This document shows positions 1 through 9,088 of a DNA stretch of 64,000 nt, piece after piece. The notes beneath the pieces are model-generated. The model did not search any database, was not told the DNA's origin, and saw only the letters and a list, made by a program, of their open reading frames with translations. The number at the start of each line of letters is the position of its first letter. Position 1 is the first letter of the stretch. The position numbers were made by a program, and so were the translations under genes. Source of the DNA: Polynucleobacter difficilis (lineage in GTDB: Bacteria; Pseudomonadota; Gammaproteobacteria; Burkholderiales; Burkholderiaceae); contig NZ_CP023276.1 in assembly GCF_003065365.1 (NCBI RefSeq), positions 558,001-622,000 of the forward strand, in the 5' to 3' direction.

Positions 1-35
1 GTGTAGTTTTTACGTAATTCAGCAATGGATTCCAT
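1..35 (-). CDS. pdxH: pyridoxamine 5'-phosphate oxidase, N-terminal fragment
   Basis: Only the first 11 codons lie in the window. The minus strand reads ATG then MESIAELRKNY, which resembles the usual N-terminus of betaproteobacterial PdxH (M-x-S-I-A-x-L-R-K-x-Y). PdxH oxidises pyridoxine or pyridoxamine phosphate to pyridoxal phosphate using FMN. The gene is divergent from tcdA, with only 22 bases between the two start codons. The call rests on a very short match and could be wrong; the rest of the gene lies to the left of the window. Confidence 0.5.
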   Translation of the reverse strand, partial: MESIAELRKNY

Positions 36-57
36 GTTTTAAGTATAAAGAGATGCG

Positions 58-843
58 ATGACGATGGAAAACTTTCAAATACCGCCGCCGGATGAGGAGT
101 TAGGCTCACCAGATCGCCGTTTCGGTGGGGTGGCCCGTTTGTATGGCGATGCTGCTTTAGCCCAGTTTCAAAGGGCTACCGTAGTGGTTGCCGGTTTGGG
201 AGGCGTCGGCTCTTGGGCTGCTGAAGCCCTTGCACGATCCGCAATTGGCCATTTAGTCTTAATTGATTTTGACCACATTGCTGAGAGCAATACTAATCGC
301 CAACTGCATGCACTGGATGGTCAGTATGGCAAGGCCAAAGTCGATGCCATGGCCCAGCGCATTACCCAAATCAATCCCCATATTCAGCTGACCTGCCACG
401 ATGCTTTTTTAGAGCCGGATACGCTCGATGCACTGATTCCAAGTGACGCTATCGTTTTGGATGCAACCGATTCAGTGCAAGTCAAAATTGCCCTTGCGGC
501 TTGGAGTGTGGCGAATCAACGTTTACTCGTCATGTGCGGCGCCTCCGGCGGTAAAGCGGATCCGACTCAGCTGCGTTGCGATGATTTATCCAGAACGGAG
601 CAAGATGCACTTCTCGCTAAGGTGCGTGTTGGACTGCGAACCGATCATAGTTTCTCGCGCGATTTAAAAAAGAAGATGGGCATTCGGGCGGTGTATTCCA
701 AAGAACCCCGCGCCGGTGCTGCTACCGGAGGTTTAGCGTGTTCTGGTTACGGCTCGGCAGTCACTGTCACAGCTGCAGCCGGTTTGGTTGCTGCTGCTGA
801 AGTTCTCTCTTTGATTCGGATGCAACACAGCGTATCCGAGTAA
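58..843 (+). CDS. tcdA: tRNA threonylcarbamoyladenosine dehydratase (TcdA/CsdL family)
   Basis: This 261-residue E1-like (ThiF/MoeB/HesA) protein is close to the usual ~268 residues of TcdA. TcdA uses ATP to cyclise t6A37 to ct6A in ANN-decoding tRNAs. The Rossmann glycine motif GLGGVGSW is at residues 46-53, followed by the acidic end of strand 2 (IDFD, 69-72) and the family stretch around ESNTNRQ. The C-terminal part has the YSKEPRAGA segment seen in this family. Two starts are possible, ATG 58 and ATG 64. A TATAAA hexamer lies only 8 bases before ATG 58, so the transcript may have almost no leader. Divergent from pdxH. Confidence 0.88.
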   Translation: MTMENFQIPPPDEELGSPDRRFGGVARLYGDAALAQFQRATVVVAGLGGVGSWAAEALARSAIGHLVLIDFDHIAESNTNRQLHALDGQYGKAKVDAMAQRITQINPHIQLTCHDAFLEPDTLDALIPSDAIVLDATDSVQVKIALAAWSVANQRLLVMCGASGGKADPTQLRCDDLSRTEQDALLAKVRVGLRTDHSFSRDLKKKMGIRAVYSKEPRAGAATGGLACSGYGSAVTVTAAAGLVAAAEVLSLIRMQHSVSE

Positions 844-1084
844 AGTAATTCCATTTCATTCCCAAAGAGCGCAAATAAGCCTAGGGAATGCCCTGTAAGA
901 AATTTCGTATTTTGTTGTAGGAAGCAATATTTATTTTGCTATCCATCGCCTGATTTAAAGGCTTCACCTTTTATTCCTTTGGCATTTTTTTAGCTTTGCT
1001 TATTTAATGAATTTTTAAGGGCTAGTACTGCGCCCAACTCCTGCCTAGACTTCGTTGCGTTGGTGCATGACCAACATCAAAACG

Positions 1085-1102
1085 AAAAGGAGGTTTCTCT
1101 TG
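1085..1102 (+). promoter_or_regulatory. strong Shine-Dalgarno fixing a TTG start for the permease
   Basis: AAAAGGAGG at 1085-1093 lies six bases before TTG 1100-1102. This is the best ribosome binding site in the area and argues that the permease starts at TTG 1100 rather than at the in-frame upstream ATG codons (1055, 1067), which have no such site. The preceding gap (844-1084) is AT-rich; I see no hairpin terminator or recognisable riboswitch in it. Confidence 0.7.
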
Positions 1103-2470
1103 CAGACAGAACAAACGGGCTTAAAACGCCATCTGAAAGTACGGCACATTCGCCTTATGGCATTGGGTTCGACCATTGGCGTTGGGCTTTTTCTGGGATC
1201 CGCTAGTGCGATTCAACTCGCAGGCCCTTCGATTCTCTTGGGGTATTTATTGGCCGGGATTGTGGCCTTCATTGTGCTGCGCACCCTGGGTGAGATGGCA
1301 GTGCATGAGCCCGTAGCCGGCTCCTTTGCTGCCTACGCCAACTCCTATGTAGGCCCACTTGCGGGGTATATGGTTGGTTGGGGCTATTGGACCTATTGGA
1401 TTGTGGTGAGTATTGCGGAAGTCACTGCCGTTGGAATCTACATGGGCATTTGGTTTCCGAATATGCCGCAATGGGTCTGGGCACTTTCATCGATTATTTT
1501 GATGGGGCTCATCAACATGATTGCGGTTCGGCTGTTCGGGGAATTTGAGTTCTGGTTTTCCTTAATTAAAGTCGTCGCCATCATTGCCTTGATTGCGATG
1601 GGAGCAGCGGTTGTGTTCTTTGGTTTTACCAATGACTGGGTACCGCTGGGTTTTGATAACTTGTGGATCCATGGCGGCTTCTTTCCCAATGGGATTGGCG
1701 GTCTGTTGATGTCCTTGCAGATGGTCCTCTTTGCCTACGTTGGCATTGAAATGATTGGCCTCTCCGCTGGCGAAGCAGAGAATCCCAAGAAAACCATTCC
1801 GATGGCAATTGACTCCCTCGCATGGCGAATCTTGATCTTTTATATGGGCGCTATCTTGGTGATCTTGGCGATCTTTCCGTGGAACGAGGTGGGGCAGCAA
1901 GGTAGTCCATTTGTCGTGATGTTTGAGCGCTTGGGTTTGCGCGAAGCTGCTGGCATTGTGAATTTCGTGGTGATAACAGCAGCGCTGTCTTCATGCAACG
2001 CCGGTATTTTCAGTGGTGGACGTTTGCTGTATTCCCTGTCCATCAATGGCTATGCCCCTGAAAAGTTTGCCCACCTCTCCGAGAGCGGTGTGCCACACCG
2101 AGCTGTGATGGCGGCCGTGATGGTGCCGATGATTGGCGTTGTCCTGAACTACTTTGTTCCAGATAAGGCATTCCAGTATGTGATGGCAGCAGTCACCTTT
2201 ATCGGGCTGATGGTTTGGATTGCCATTCTCTATACCCAAATGCGTTTCAGAAAATCACTGACTCCAGCGCAAGCAGAGAGTCTGAGTTATCGCACGCCAT
2301 GGTGGCCTTACTCCTCCTGGTTTGCTCTTGCCTTCATTGTGCTTGTCATTGTGTTGATGGGTTTGCATGAGGATGCACGCGCCGCGTTGATTTTGGGTCC
2401 GTGCTTATTGGTGGTCTATGTCGCTATGTATTACGTCTTAGGCCTGCATCGTAAAAATAAACTGAAATAA
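1100..2470 (+). CDS. APC-superfamily amino-acid permease (ProY/CycA-like)
   Basis: The chosen TTG start gives 456 residues, typical of the AAT family of amino acid:H+ symporters. About 12 hydrophobic segments are visible. The family signature near TM1 reads GSTIGVGLFLGSA, and the segment EMAVHEPVAGSF follows TM2; the conserved E-NP-K-(T/A)-IP loop motif is seen as GEAENPKKTIPMAI. The gene is followed after 10 bases by alanine dehydrogenase, so alanine or a related small neutral amino acid is the likely substrate; this is inferred from context. No regulator is adjacent. Confidence 0.82.
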   Translation: MQTEQTGLKRHLKVRHIRLMALGSTIGVGLFLGSASAIQLAGPSILLGYLLAGIVAFIVLRTLGEMAVHEPVAGSFAAYANSYVGPLAGYMVGWGYWTYWIVVSIAEVTAVGIYMGIWFPNMPQWVWALSSIILMGLINMIAVRLFGEFEFWFSLIKVVAIIALIAMGAAVVFFGFTNDWVPLGFDNLWIHGGFFPNGIGGLLMSLQMVLFAYVGIEMIGLSAGEAENPKKTIPMAIDSLAWRILIFYMGAILVILAIFPWNEVGQQGSPFVVMFERLGLREAAGIVNFVVITAALSSCNAGIFSGGRLLYSLSINGYAPEKFAHLSESGVPHRAVMAAVMVPMIGVVLNYFVPDKAFQYVMAAVTFIGLMVWIAILYTQMRFRKSLTPAQAESLSYRTPWWPYSSWFALAFIVLVIVLMGLHEDARAALILGPCLLVVYVAMYYVLGLHRKNKLK

Positions 2471-2480
2471 GGAGCATCAC

Positions 2481-3599
2481 ATGATTATTGGCGTACCAAC
2501 CGAAGTAAAAGACAACGAATTTCGGGTCGGCTTGACCCCAGGTAATGTCAGTGGATTAGTGGCACAGGGCCATGCCGTATTGATTCAGCGTGGCGCAGGT
2601 CAGCAGATTGGTCTCACGGATGAACTCTATCGCTCTGCTGGCGCCTCTTTAGTGGAAAGTGCAACCGAAGTGTATGCAAAGTCCCAATTGGTCGTGAAAG
2701 TAAAAGAGCCACAGCCGCAAGAATGCGCGATGTTGCGTGAAGATCAAATTCTGTTTACCTACCTGCACCTTGCTCCGGATCCATTGCAAACCAAGGCACT
2801 ACTTAGTTCCGGTTCGAGCTGTATCGCTTATGAAACGGTCACCTCGCGCGCTGGCACTTTGCCTTTATTGGCACCCATGAGCGAAGTAGCGGGGCGTATG
2901 TCTATTCAAGCAGCTGCTTCCCAAATGGAAAAGACCCATGGTGGGCCTGGCATCTTGTTGGCAGGGATTCCGGGGGTTGCCGCCGCGAAGGTAGTTATTC
3001 TGGGTGCGGGGGTGGTGGGTCGAAACGCATTGCAGATGGCGGTGGGCATTGGAGCGGATGTCTGCATCATCGATAAGGATTTGGATCGCCTGCGTCAAAT
3101 CGATGCCGCTTACGGCAATCGCGTTCGTACCTACTACTCCGATCCCCTGTCGATCGAGCGTGAGGTCTGTGCGGCCGATGTGGTGATTGGCGCTGTGCTC
3201 CTACCAGGCGGTGCGGCGCCGAAATTGGTCAGTGCCAGTATGGTGGCCAAGATGAAACCAGGAGCGGTTGTGGTGGATGTTGCAATTGATCAGGGCGGCT
3301 GCTTTGAAACATCACGACCAACGACGCATAGCGATCCGAGTTATTTGGTCGATGGCGTGATTCACTATTGCGTCGCTAACATGCCTGGGGCGGTGGCGCG
3401 TACGTCGACCTTTGGCTTGACGAATGCAACCTATCCGTTTGTGGAAGCCTTAGCAAACAGGGGGTTAGTAGCTGCACTGAACCACGATGTGCATTTGCGC
3501 AATGGCCTGAATGTGCATCGCGGCCAGTTGGCCTCAGAGCCGGTTGCTAGTGCTCAACAGCTGGATTTTATTCCAGCAGTTGAGTTATTAGCAGCGTAA
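2481..3599 (+). CDS. ald: alanine dehydrogenase
   Basis: This 372-residue protein matches the normal length of Ald, which interconverts L-alanine with pyruvate, ammonium and NADH. The N-terminal motif GVPTEVKDNEFRVGLTP is typical. The two catalytic residues of the family, Lys75 (VVKVKEPQ) and His96 (TYLHLAPD), fall at exactly the expected positions. The NAD-binding GxGxxG is in VILGAGVVGRNA. A good ribosome binding site (AAGGAG) precedes ATG 2481. It forms a two-gene operon with the upstream permease, suggesting uptake and oxidative deamination of alanine as a carbon and nitrogen source. Confidence 0.93.
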   Translation: MIIGVPTEVKDNEFRVGLTPGNVSGLVAQGHAVLIQRGAGQQIGLTDELYRSAGASLVESATEVYAKSQLVVKVKEPQPQECAMLREDQILFTYLHLAPDPLQTKALLSSGSSCIAYETVTSRAGTLPLLAPMSEVAGRMSIQAAASQMEKTHGGPGILLAGIPGVAAAKVVILGAGVVGRNALQMAVGIGADVCIIDKDLDRLRQIDAAYGNRVRTYYSDPLSIEREVCAADVVIGAVLLPGGAAPKLVSASMVAKMKPGAVVVDVAIDQGGCFETSRPTTHSDPSYLVDGVIHYCVANMPGAVARTSTFGLTNATYPFVEALANRGLVAALNHDVHLRNGLNVHRGQLASEPVASAQQLDFIPAVELLAA

Positions 3600-3631
3600 T
3601 ACAGGGTAGTTAGTAATGCGAAGACAGCGGC

Positions 3632-4216
3632 TTAGCTCAGGTCAGTAATGAGCGAAGCCAATGTCTCGTGTGGCAAGGTTTTAACGTGCATGGGGTACTC
3701 TTTGTGATCGCAGCCCACCATCATTTGCGCGCCTGCTTTGAGGGCCTTAATCATGTCGGGTGTGAGCTCAAAGCGCATGAAATGCACTGCCGATGTTTTT
3801 TCTGCAGTCGAGCGCTCTAGATCTTCATCGGCTAAGCCGTAGACGCGGGGCTGTCCCTCTACTTCTAGAAAGATTTTGTCCTCAACGCCAACCAGCTTCG
3901 CTAAGGCAACCTTACGATCGCCTTCATTGGGGTACTCGAGCATCATGGTCGCTTTGAAGTTAGTGCCATCCGGTACGAGGGGGTTGTAGGCATCGAGCTC
4001 ATCCTGAATGCCTTCTTCTTCAAAGGTTTTCTCAACACGCAGCATCTCTTGAATCTGATAACGCATTAAGAATTCGTTTTCAAAAATCATCGTGAGGTGC
4101 TCGCCCAAATGCACGGTGCGAATGCGGCGCTCTTGAATCGCCTTCTCCCGAATTTCTGGGCGATCCTTGTGGTACGCCTCCAAACTTAAGAGGCTATCGC
4201 GGGTAATTTTTGCCAT
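3632..4216 (-). CDS. DUF3501 family protein
   Basis: This 194-residue soluble protein starts MAKITRDSLLSLEAYHKDRPEIREKA (shown in part), characteristic of DUF3501. Its function is unknown. The family is found beside an Fe-S oxidoreductase of the GlpC/heterodisulfide-reductase type, and here it follows that gene on the same strand with a 42-base gap, so the two are probably co-transcribed. AGGAA lies about ten bases before the start. In many genomes a rubrerythrin completes a trio; none is adjacent here. No catalytic motif is obvious. Confidence 0.8.
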   Translation of the reverse strand: MAKITRDSLLSLEAYHKDRPEIREKAIQERRIRTVHLGEHLTMIFENEFLMRYQIQEMLRVEKTFEEEGIQDELDAYNPLVPDGTNFKATMMLEYPNEGDRKVALAKLVGVEDKIFLEVEGQPRVYGLADEDLERSTAEKTSAVHFMRFELTPDMIKALKAGAQMMVGCDHKEYPMHVKTLPHETLASLITDLS

Positions 4217-4258
4217 GGTACTTATATTCCTGTATTCAGTTTGTATTAATCAGTCTGT

Positions 4259-5596
4259 TTAGAGACCGTAGGCTTTTGCCATCAAGGTGAGTGGATGCGC
4301 CATTGCCGATTTGGGCAGACCCAGCTCTTCCATACCTTGCGCAATGTGGTGACCGGCGAGCTGGCAATCGGAGCTGATGTAATCAGGCTCATTCTCGGCC
4401 ATACCCTTAAACACCGGCTTACCGATCTTCATGGCCATCGCATGGAACTCTTTCTTCACGCCCCATGTACCCGAGTGACCGGAACAACGCTCTACAACAT
4501 TCACTTCGGTGCCCGGAATCATCTTGAGTGCTTCAGCGGTCTTTTGCCCCACGTTTTGAACGCGTGAGTGGCAGGCAACGTGGTAGCTCACATGACCCAA
4601 TTCGGTTTTGTAATCGGTCTTGAGTAAACCATCGGAGTTACGTGCAACCAAATACTCAAATGGATCCCACATGGCTTGTTTGACCAATTGAACGTCGGCA
4701 TCGTCTGGGAACATCAATGGCAACTCTTGCTTAAACATCAAGGTACACGATGGAATTGGGGTCAAGATGGCATAGCCTTCTTTTGCCAATTTTGCCAATT
4801 TAGGAATGTTCTTATTCTTGTTTTCTTCAACCGACTCCAGGTCACCCAACTCTAACTTAGGCATACCGCAGCAGGCTTCTTTATCGATCAGCTCATACGG
4901 AATTTGATTGTGTTGCAGAATTTTGATCAGGTCTTGACCAATGCCTGGCTCGTTGTAGTTCACATAGCAGGTTGCATAAATCGCGACTTTGCCTGGCGTC
5001 TTACTGCCATCTTTGACTGGGAATGCAGTCGATTTCTCGGCCAGTTGCGGGAAGGTCTTTGGAGCGTACTCTGGAATCCATGCCTTTTTATCGACACCCA
5101 GCGCGCCTTCCATCACCAAACGGGCAACCCCGGTTTGGTTCACGGCATTGACCGCTTGCGTGACGATCGGAATGCCAGCAAAGTGACCCAGCTTGTCCGT
5201 GGATGACAACAACTTATCGCGGAAGGTGGTTTTATCTTCTTTGAAGGCGACGGCTTTGGCGCGCAACATCAGGTGTGGAAAATCCAGGTTCCAAGGATGT
5301 GGTGGAACGTAGGGGCACTTGGTCATGTAGCAGACGTCGCACAAATAACATTGGTCGACGACCGCCTGGTAATCCGCTTTTTGTACTTGCTCAACTTCGC
5401 CATCTTCGGTGGCGTCGATCAGATCAAAGAGGGTGGGGAAGGAGCCGCACAAGCTTAAGCAACGACGGCAGCCGTGGCATAAATCAAATACCCGCTCCAT
5501 CTCTGCTTCGAGGTTGTCGCGGTCATAGAACTCTGGATTTTTCCAGTCCAAGGGGTGCCGGGTTGGGGCCTCTAAACTACCTTCGCGTGTGCTCAT
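4259..5596 (-). CDS. GlpC/HdrD-type Fe-S oxidoreductase
   Basis: This 445-residue protein has two N-terminal 4Fe-4S motifs: C40-x2-C43-x2-C46-x3-C50 and C83-x2-C86-x2-C89-x4-C94-P. The C-terminal half has two CCG-like domains: the first contains the canonical ACCGMPKLELGD, while the second reads RCSGHSGTWG in place of CCGxxG. The layout resembles GlpC and heterodisulfide-reductase subunit D, which pass electrons to quinone or thiol partners, but no GlpA/GlpB partner is nearby. With DUF3501 downstream it belongs to the rubrerythrin-associated subfamily, suggesting a link to peroxide stress (inference). GAGGAAG lies just before the ATG. Confidence 0.8.
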   Translation of the reverse strand: MSTREGSLEAPTRHPLDWKNPEFYDRDNLEAEMERVFDLCHGCRRCLSLCGSFPTLFDLIDATEDGEVEQVQKADYQAVVDQCYLCDVCYMTKCPYVPPHPWNLDFPHLMLRAKAVAFKEDKTTFRDKLLSSTDKLGHFAGIPIVTQAVNAVNQTGVARLVMEGALGVDKKAWIPEYAPKTFPQLAEKSTAFPVKDGSKTPGKVAIYATCYVNYNEPGIGQDLIKILQHNQIPYELIDKEACCGMPKLELGDLESVEENKNKNIPKLAKLAKEGYAILTPIPSCTLMFKQELPLMFPDDADVQLVKQAMWDPFEYLVARNSDGLLKTDYKTELGHVSYHVACHSRVQNVGQKTAEALKMIPGTEVNVVERCSGHSGTWGVKKEFHAMAMKIGKPVFKGMAENEPDYISSDCQLAGHHIAQGMEELGLPKSAMAHPLTLMAKAYGL

Positions 5597-5749
5597 TTAC
5601 TTCCTCATTTATATTGATTGGTCTTACTGGTAAGTTGCGATGCTTACCGCTGGTATTTGGGATTACCCTAAGTTTAGGGGCTTGTTGCTCAATAGCCAAA
5701 TTGTATTAATTAAGGTTATCGATAGAAATTAACTAAATAATTGGACTGA

Positions 5750-6325
5750 ATGGACTTTTCTGCGGTATTTCTCTCTACTGGAGTGGTTGCGCTTGCTGAA
5801 ATGGGGGATAAAACCCAGCTTTTATCCCTGATGCTGGCGGCGCGCTACCCCCGCCAAGCCTTACCGATTATTGCAGGGATTCTGGTGGCCACATTGGCCA
5901 ATCATGCCTGCGCGGCTTATTTCGGTCATTTAATTGCAGCTTTCTTAAGCCCTGATGCCATGCGCTGGATTTTGGGCCTGGGCTTCTTAGCCATTGGTTT
6001 CTGGCTGTTAATTCCGGATCGCCTTGATGAAGCTGGGGGCACACGGGTTAAAAATGCGGCCTGGCCTGTTTTTCTGCTCACCAGCAGTTTATTTTTTATG
6101 GCGGAGATGGGCGATAAGACCCAAATTGCCACGATCGCCCTTGGCGCGCGTTACGACGACGTCATTGCCGTCACCATTGGCACCACCCTAGGGATGATGC
6201 TCGCCAATGCGCCCGCTGTATGGATTGGGACCAAGTTTACGAACCGCGTACCCATTAAATGGGTGCATACCGTCGCAGCAGTCGTGTTTATTGCGATCGG
6301 TATTCTGACCCTGCTGTACGGTTAA
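5750..6325 (+). CDS. TMEM165/GDT1 family (UPF0016) cation transporter
   Basis: This 191-residue integral membrane protein has six likely helices in two repeats. Each repeat carries the hallmark E-x-G-D-K-(T/S) motif: EMGDKTQ at residues 17-23 and again at 119-125. Members of this family export Mn2+ (MneA of Vibrio) or exchange Ca2+/Mn2+ for protons; the substrate here is inferred as Mn2+. It is divergent from the Fe-S oxidoreductase. The 153-base gap holds two short hairpins (GGTAAG/CTTACC and CCCTA/TAGGG), but they do not fit the Mn2+-sensing yybP-ykoY riboswitch. Confidence 0.85.
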   Translation: MDFSAVFLSTGVVALAEMGDKTQLLSLMLAARYPRQALPIIAGILVATLANHACAAYFGHLIAAFLSPDAMRWILGLGFLAIGFWLLIPDRLDEAGGTRVKNAAWPVFLLTSSLFFMAEMGDKTQIATIALGARYDDVIAVTIGTTLGMMLANAPAVWIGTKFTNRVPIKWVHTVAAVVFIAIGILTLLYG

Positions 6326-6357
6326 TGCACTAGGCTCCAAGGGCATAAAATCAGAAC

Positions 6358-8997
6358 ATGAAAACCGACCTCGCCCATTCCTTTCAGCGCCTTGCGTATT
6401 GCCCGCCCCCATTTTTGTTTGGGCAAGTTGATTTAGACATTGCTCTCGATCCCGCCAAGACGATTGTTAAGAGCCGTATAGAGGTATTACCCAATCCCGC
6501 CAATGCATTGGCGCAAGCATCTTCCTTAATCTTGCATGGGATTGATCTCGAGTTTATGAGTTTGCGCATCAACGGCACGCCACACCGCCATTTTGAATTG
6601 ACGCCCGAGACGCTAACAATTCATTCGCTACCCGAGGATGGGGCCGAGCCATTTACGCTCGAAGTGATTTCAATTTGCGTACCCGAAAAAAATACCTCCC
6701 TGATGGGTCTGTATGTATCGAACGGTAATTTTTTTACCCAATGCGAGGCAGAGGGTTTTCGGAAGATCACCTATTTCTTAGATCGCCCGGACGTGATGGC
6801 CCGCTATCGCGTCACCTTACGCGCGATTAAGGCGGACTTCCCTGTGCTGCTCGCCAACGGTAACTTGGTTGCCACAGAAGAATTACCCAACGGTTGGCAC
6901 AGCGCAGTATGGGAAGACCCGTTTCCCAAGCCATCGTATTTATTTGCCTTGGTCGCTGGCAAGTTAGCCTGCATTGAGGAGAGCATTACTACGGGCAGCG
7001 GAGCTACTAAGCTCCTGCAGATTTGGGTAGAACCACAGGATTTACCCAAAACCCGCCATGCCATGGATTCCTTGATTCATTCGATCCGCTGGGATGAGGC
7101 GCGCTATGGCTTGGAATTGGATTTAGATCGCTTCATGATTGTTGCGGTGGGTGATTTCAATATGGGGGCGATGGAGAACAAGGGCCTCAATATCTTTAAT
7201 ACCAAGTACGTGCTCGCTCAGCCCGAGACGGCAACCGATACCGATTTTGCCAATATCGAAAGCGTCGTCGCGCACGAGTATTTTCATAACTGGACAGGTA
7301 ATCGGGTTACGTGCCGCGATTGGTTTCAGCTTTCACTCAAAGAGGGTTTGACGGTTTTTCGGGATCAAGAATTTTCAGCCGATCAGATGGGCAGTGAGTC
7401 GGGCAGGGCAGTGAAGCGGATTGAGGACGTGCGCCTATTGCGCCAACTCCAATTTCCGGAAGATGCGGGTCCGATGGCCCATCCGATTCGCCCCGATGCC
7501 TATCAAGAGATTAATAATTTTTACACCGTCACCGTCTATGAGAAAGGCGCTGAAGTCGTACGCATGTATCAAACCCTCTTGGGGATTGATGGCTTTCGCA
7601 AAGGAATGGATTTGTACTTTGCCCGCCACGATGGTCAGGCAGTAACCTGCGATGATTTTCGAATGGCGATGGCCGATGCCAATGGCAGAGACCTAAGTCA
7701 ATTTCAGCATTGGTATAGTCAAGCAGGCACGCCACGGGTTCGGGTGCAAACCCATTTCGATGGCAAGGCGCAGCGGTATACGCTGAGCTTAAGTCAGTCC
7801 TGCCCAGATACCCCAGGCCAGAACAATAAAAAGCCGTTCCACATTCCACTGCGAACCCAGCTTGTCTTTGCGCATGGAGAGTCGGTCGATCAGTCGCTGC
7901 GCGCTGAGCGTTTATTGGAACTAACCGACACCACACAGACGTGGGTCTTTGACCACGTACCCAGTGAGCCTGTACTGTCGATCAATCGTGGCTTCTCGGC
8001 GCCGATTGTGCTGGAGTTTGACCAAAGCGAAGCTGACCTATTAACCCTCTTTACTAAAGACGACGATGCCTTTAATCGCTGGGAAGCCGGGCAGAAGTTA
8101 GCGATGCAATGGATATTGGCTGGGCGAACTCCCGATGCGGCTCTGCTCGAAACCTACCGTTTGATTTTGCAAGATCCTCAGTTAGATCCGGCATTTAAAG
8201 AATTGGCTCTGACACTGCCAGCCGAGACCTATTTATATGAGCAGTGCGCTAGCGTCGAACCACAAACGATCCACGCGAACCGCAAGGCATTTCGTGAGGC
8301 CATGGCGCAGCATTTACAGCCGGAATGGCAGCGCCTCTATGAGGCAATGCAAACGCCCGGTGCGTTTAAGCCAGATGCAGTGAGCGCAGGTAAGCGTGGC
8401 TTAAAGAATCTTGCGCTTGGAATGCTCTTAATTGCTAATCCGGCCGAGTGGGCAGAACGAGCTCAGCAGCAGTACACGCTAGCAAATAACATGACGGATC
8501 GCTACGCTGCATTAGCCCATTTGGTTCAAAACAATGCACCGGAAAGCATTGCCTGTTTAGCTGATTTTTATGAGCGCTTTGCAGATGACCCCTTGGTCGT
8601 TGATAAATGGTTCGGACTGCAAGCCACTTGCCCGCCCACACCTCACAATCCTGCCGCTAGTCTTGAGTGTGTCACCACTTTACTATCGCATCCGGCGTTT
8701 TCATACACAAACCCCAATCGGGTACGTAGCGTGATTCATTCGTATTGCATGGGTAACCCGGCGGGATTTCATATGCGGGATGGACGCGGTTACCAGTTTT
8801 GGGCGGAGATGGTGCAGAAGCTGGATGCCATTAATCCGCAAATTGCCGCACGCTTGGCACGGGCGCTGGACCGGTGGACTGTTTTTGCTGAGCCTTACCA
8901 GGGACAAATGCAAGCGGCTTTGCAAGCGGTGGCTGCGTCGAAAACGCTGTCAGCCGATGTGAATGAAGTGATTGTGAAAGCCCTAGGTAATCGCTAA
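6358..8997 (+). CDS. pepN: aminopeptidase N (M1 metallopeptidase)
   Basis: This 879-residue protein matches E. coli PepN (870). It removes N-terminal amino acids from peptides in the cytoplasm. The exopeptidase motif GAMEN is at residues 270-274. The zinc site is HEYFH at 306-310, with the third ligand Glu329 exactly 19 residues after His310 (HExxH-x18-E). The rest is the Ig-like domain and the C-terminal helical domain. There is no clear Shine-Dalgarno; a TAAAAT hexamer ends about nine bases before ATG, so the mRNA may be nearly leaderless. Confidence 0.95.
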   Translation: MKTDLAHSFQRLAYCPPPFLFGQVDLDIALDPAKTIVKSRIEVLPNPANALAQASSLILHGIDLEFMSLRINGTPHRHFELTPETLTIHSLPEDGAEPFTLEVISICVPEKNTSLMGLYVSNGNFFTQCEAEGFRKITYFLDRPDVMARYRVTLRAIKADFPVLLANGNLVATEELPNGWHSAVWEDPFPKPSYLFALVAGKLACIEESITTGSGATKLLQIWVEPQDLPKTRHAMDSLIHSIRWDEARYGLELDLDRFMIVAVGDFNMGAMENKGLNIFNTKYVLAQPETATDTDFANIESVVAHEYFHNWTGNRVTCRDWFQLSLKEGLTVFRDQEFSADQMGSESGRAVKRIEDVRLLRQLQFPEDAGPMAHPIRPDAYQEINNFYTVTVYEKGAEVVRMYQTLLGIDGFRKGMDLYFARHDGQAVTCDDFRMAMADANGRDLSQFQHWYSQAGTPRVRVQTHFDGKAQRYTLSLSQSCPDTPGQNNKKPFHIPLRTQLVFAHGESVDQSLRAERLLELTDTTQTWVFDHVPSEPVLSINRGFSAPIVLEFDQSEADLLTLFTKDDDAFNRWEAGQKLAMQWILAGRTPDAALLETYRLILQDPQLDPAFKELALTLPAETYLYEQCASVEPQTIHANRKAFREAMAQHLQPEWQRLYEAMQTPGAFKPDAVSAGKRGLKNLALGMLLIANPAEWAERAQQQYTLANNMTDRYAALAHLVQNNAPESIACLADFYERFADDPLVVDKWFGLQATCPPTPHNPAASLECVTTLLSHPAFSYTNPNRVRSVIHSYCMGNPAGFHMRDGRGYQFWAEMVQKLDAINPQIAARLARALDRWTVFAEPYQGQMQAALQAVAASKTLSADVNEVIVKALGNR

Positions 8998-9088
8998 TGC
9001 TGGGCCATGCCTTACAAAAGTCCAGTACCTGAATTGAAACAGGCAAAATAAAGCCATTCGGATTGCAAGACCCTATTTGGAGAATGTA

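Noticed and set aside
844..1099. Glycine or other amino-acid riboswitch before the permease-ald operon
   Set aside because: The gap is AT-rich with no recognisable aptamer core.
5597..5749. Possible yybP-ykoY manganese riboswitch before the GDT1 gene
   Set aside because: Two short hairpins exist, but the conserved loop sequences of that riboswitch are not present.
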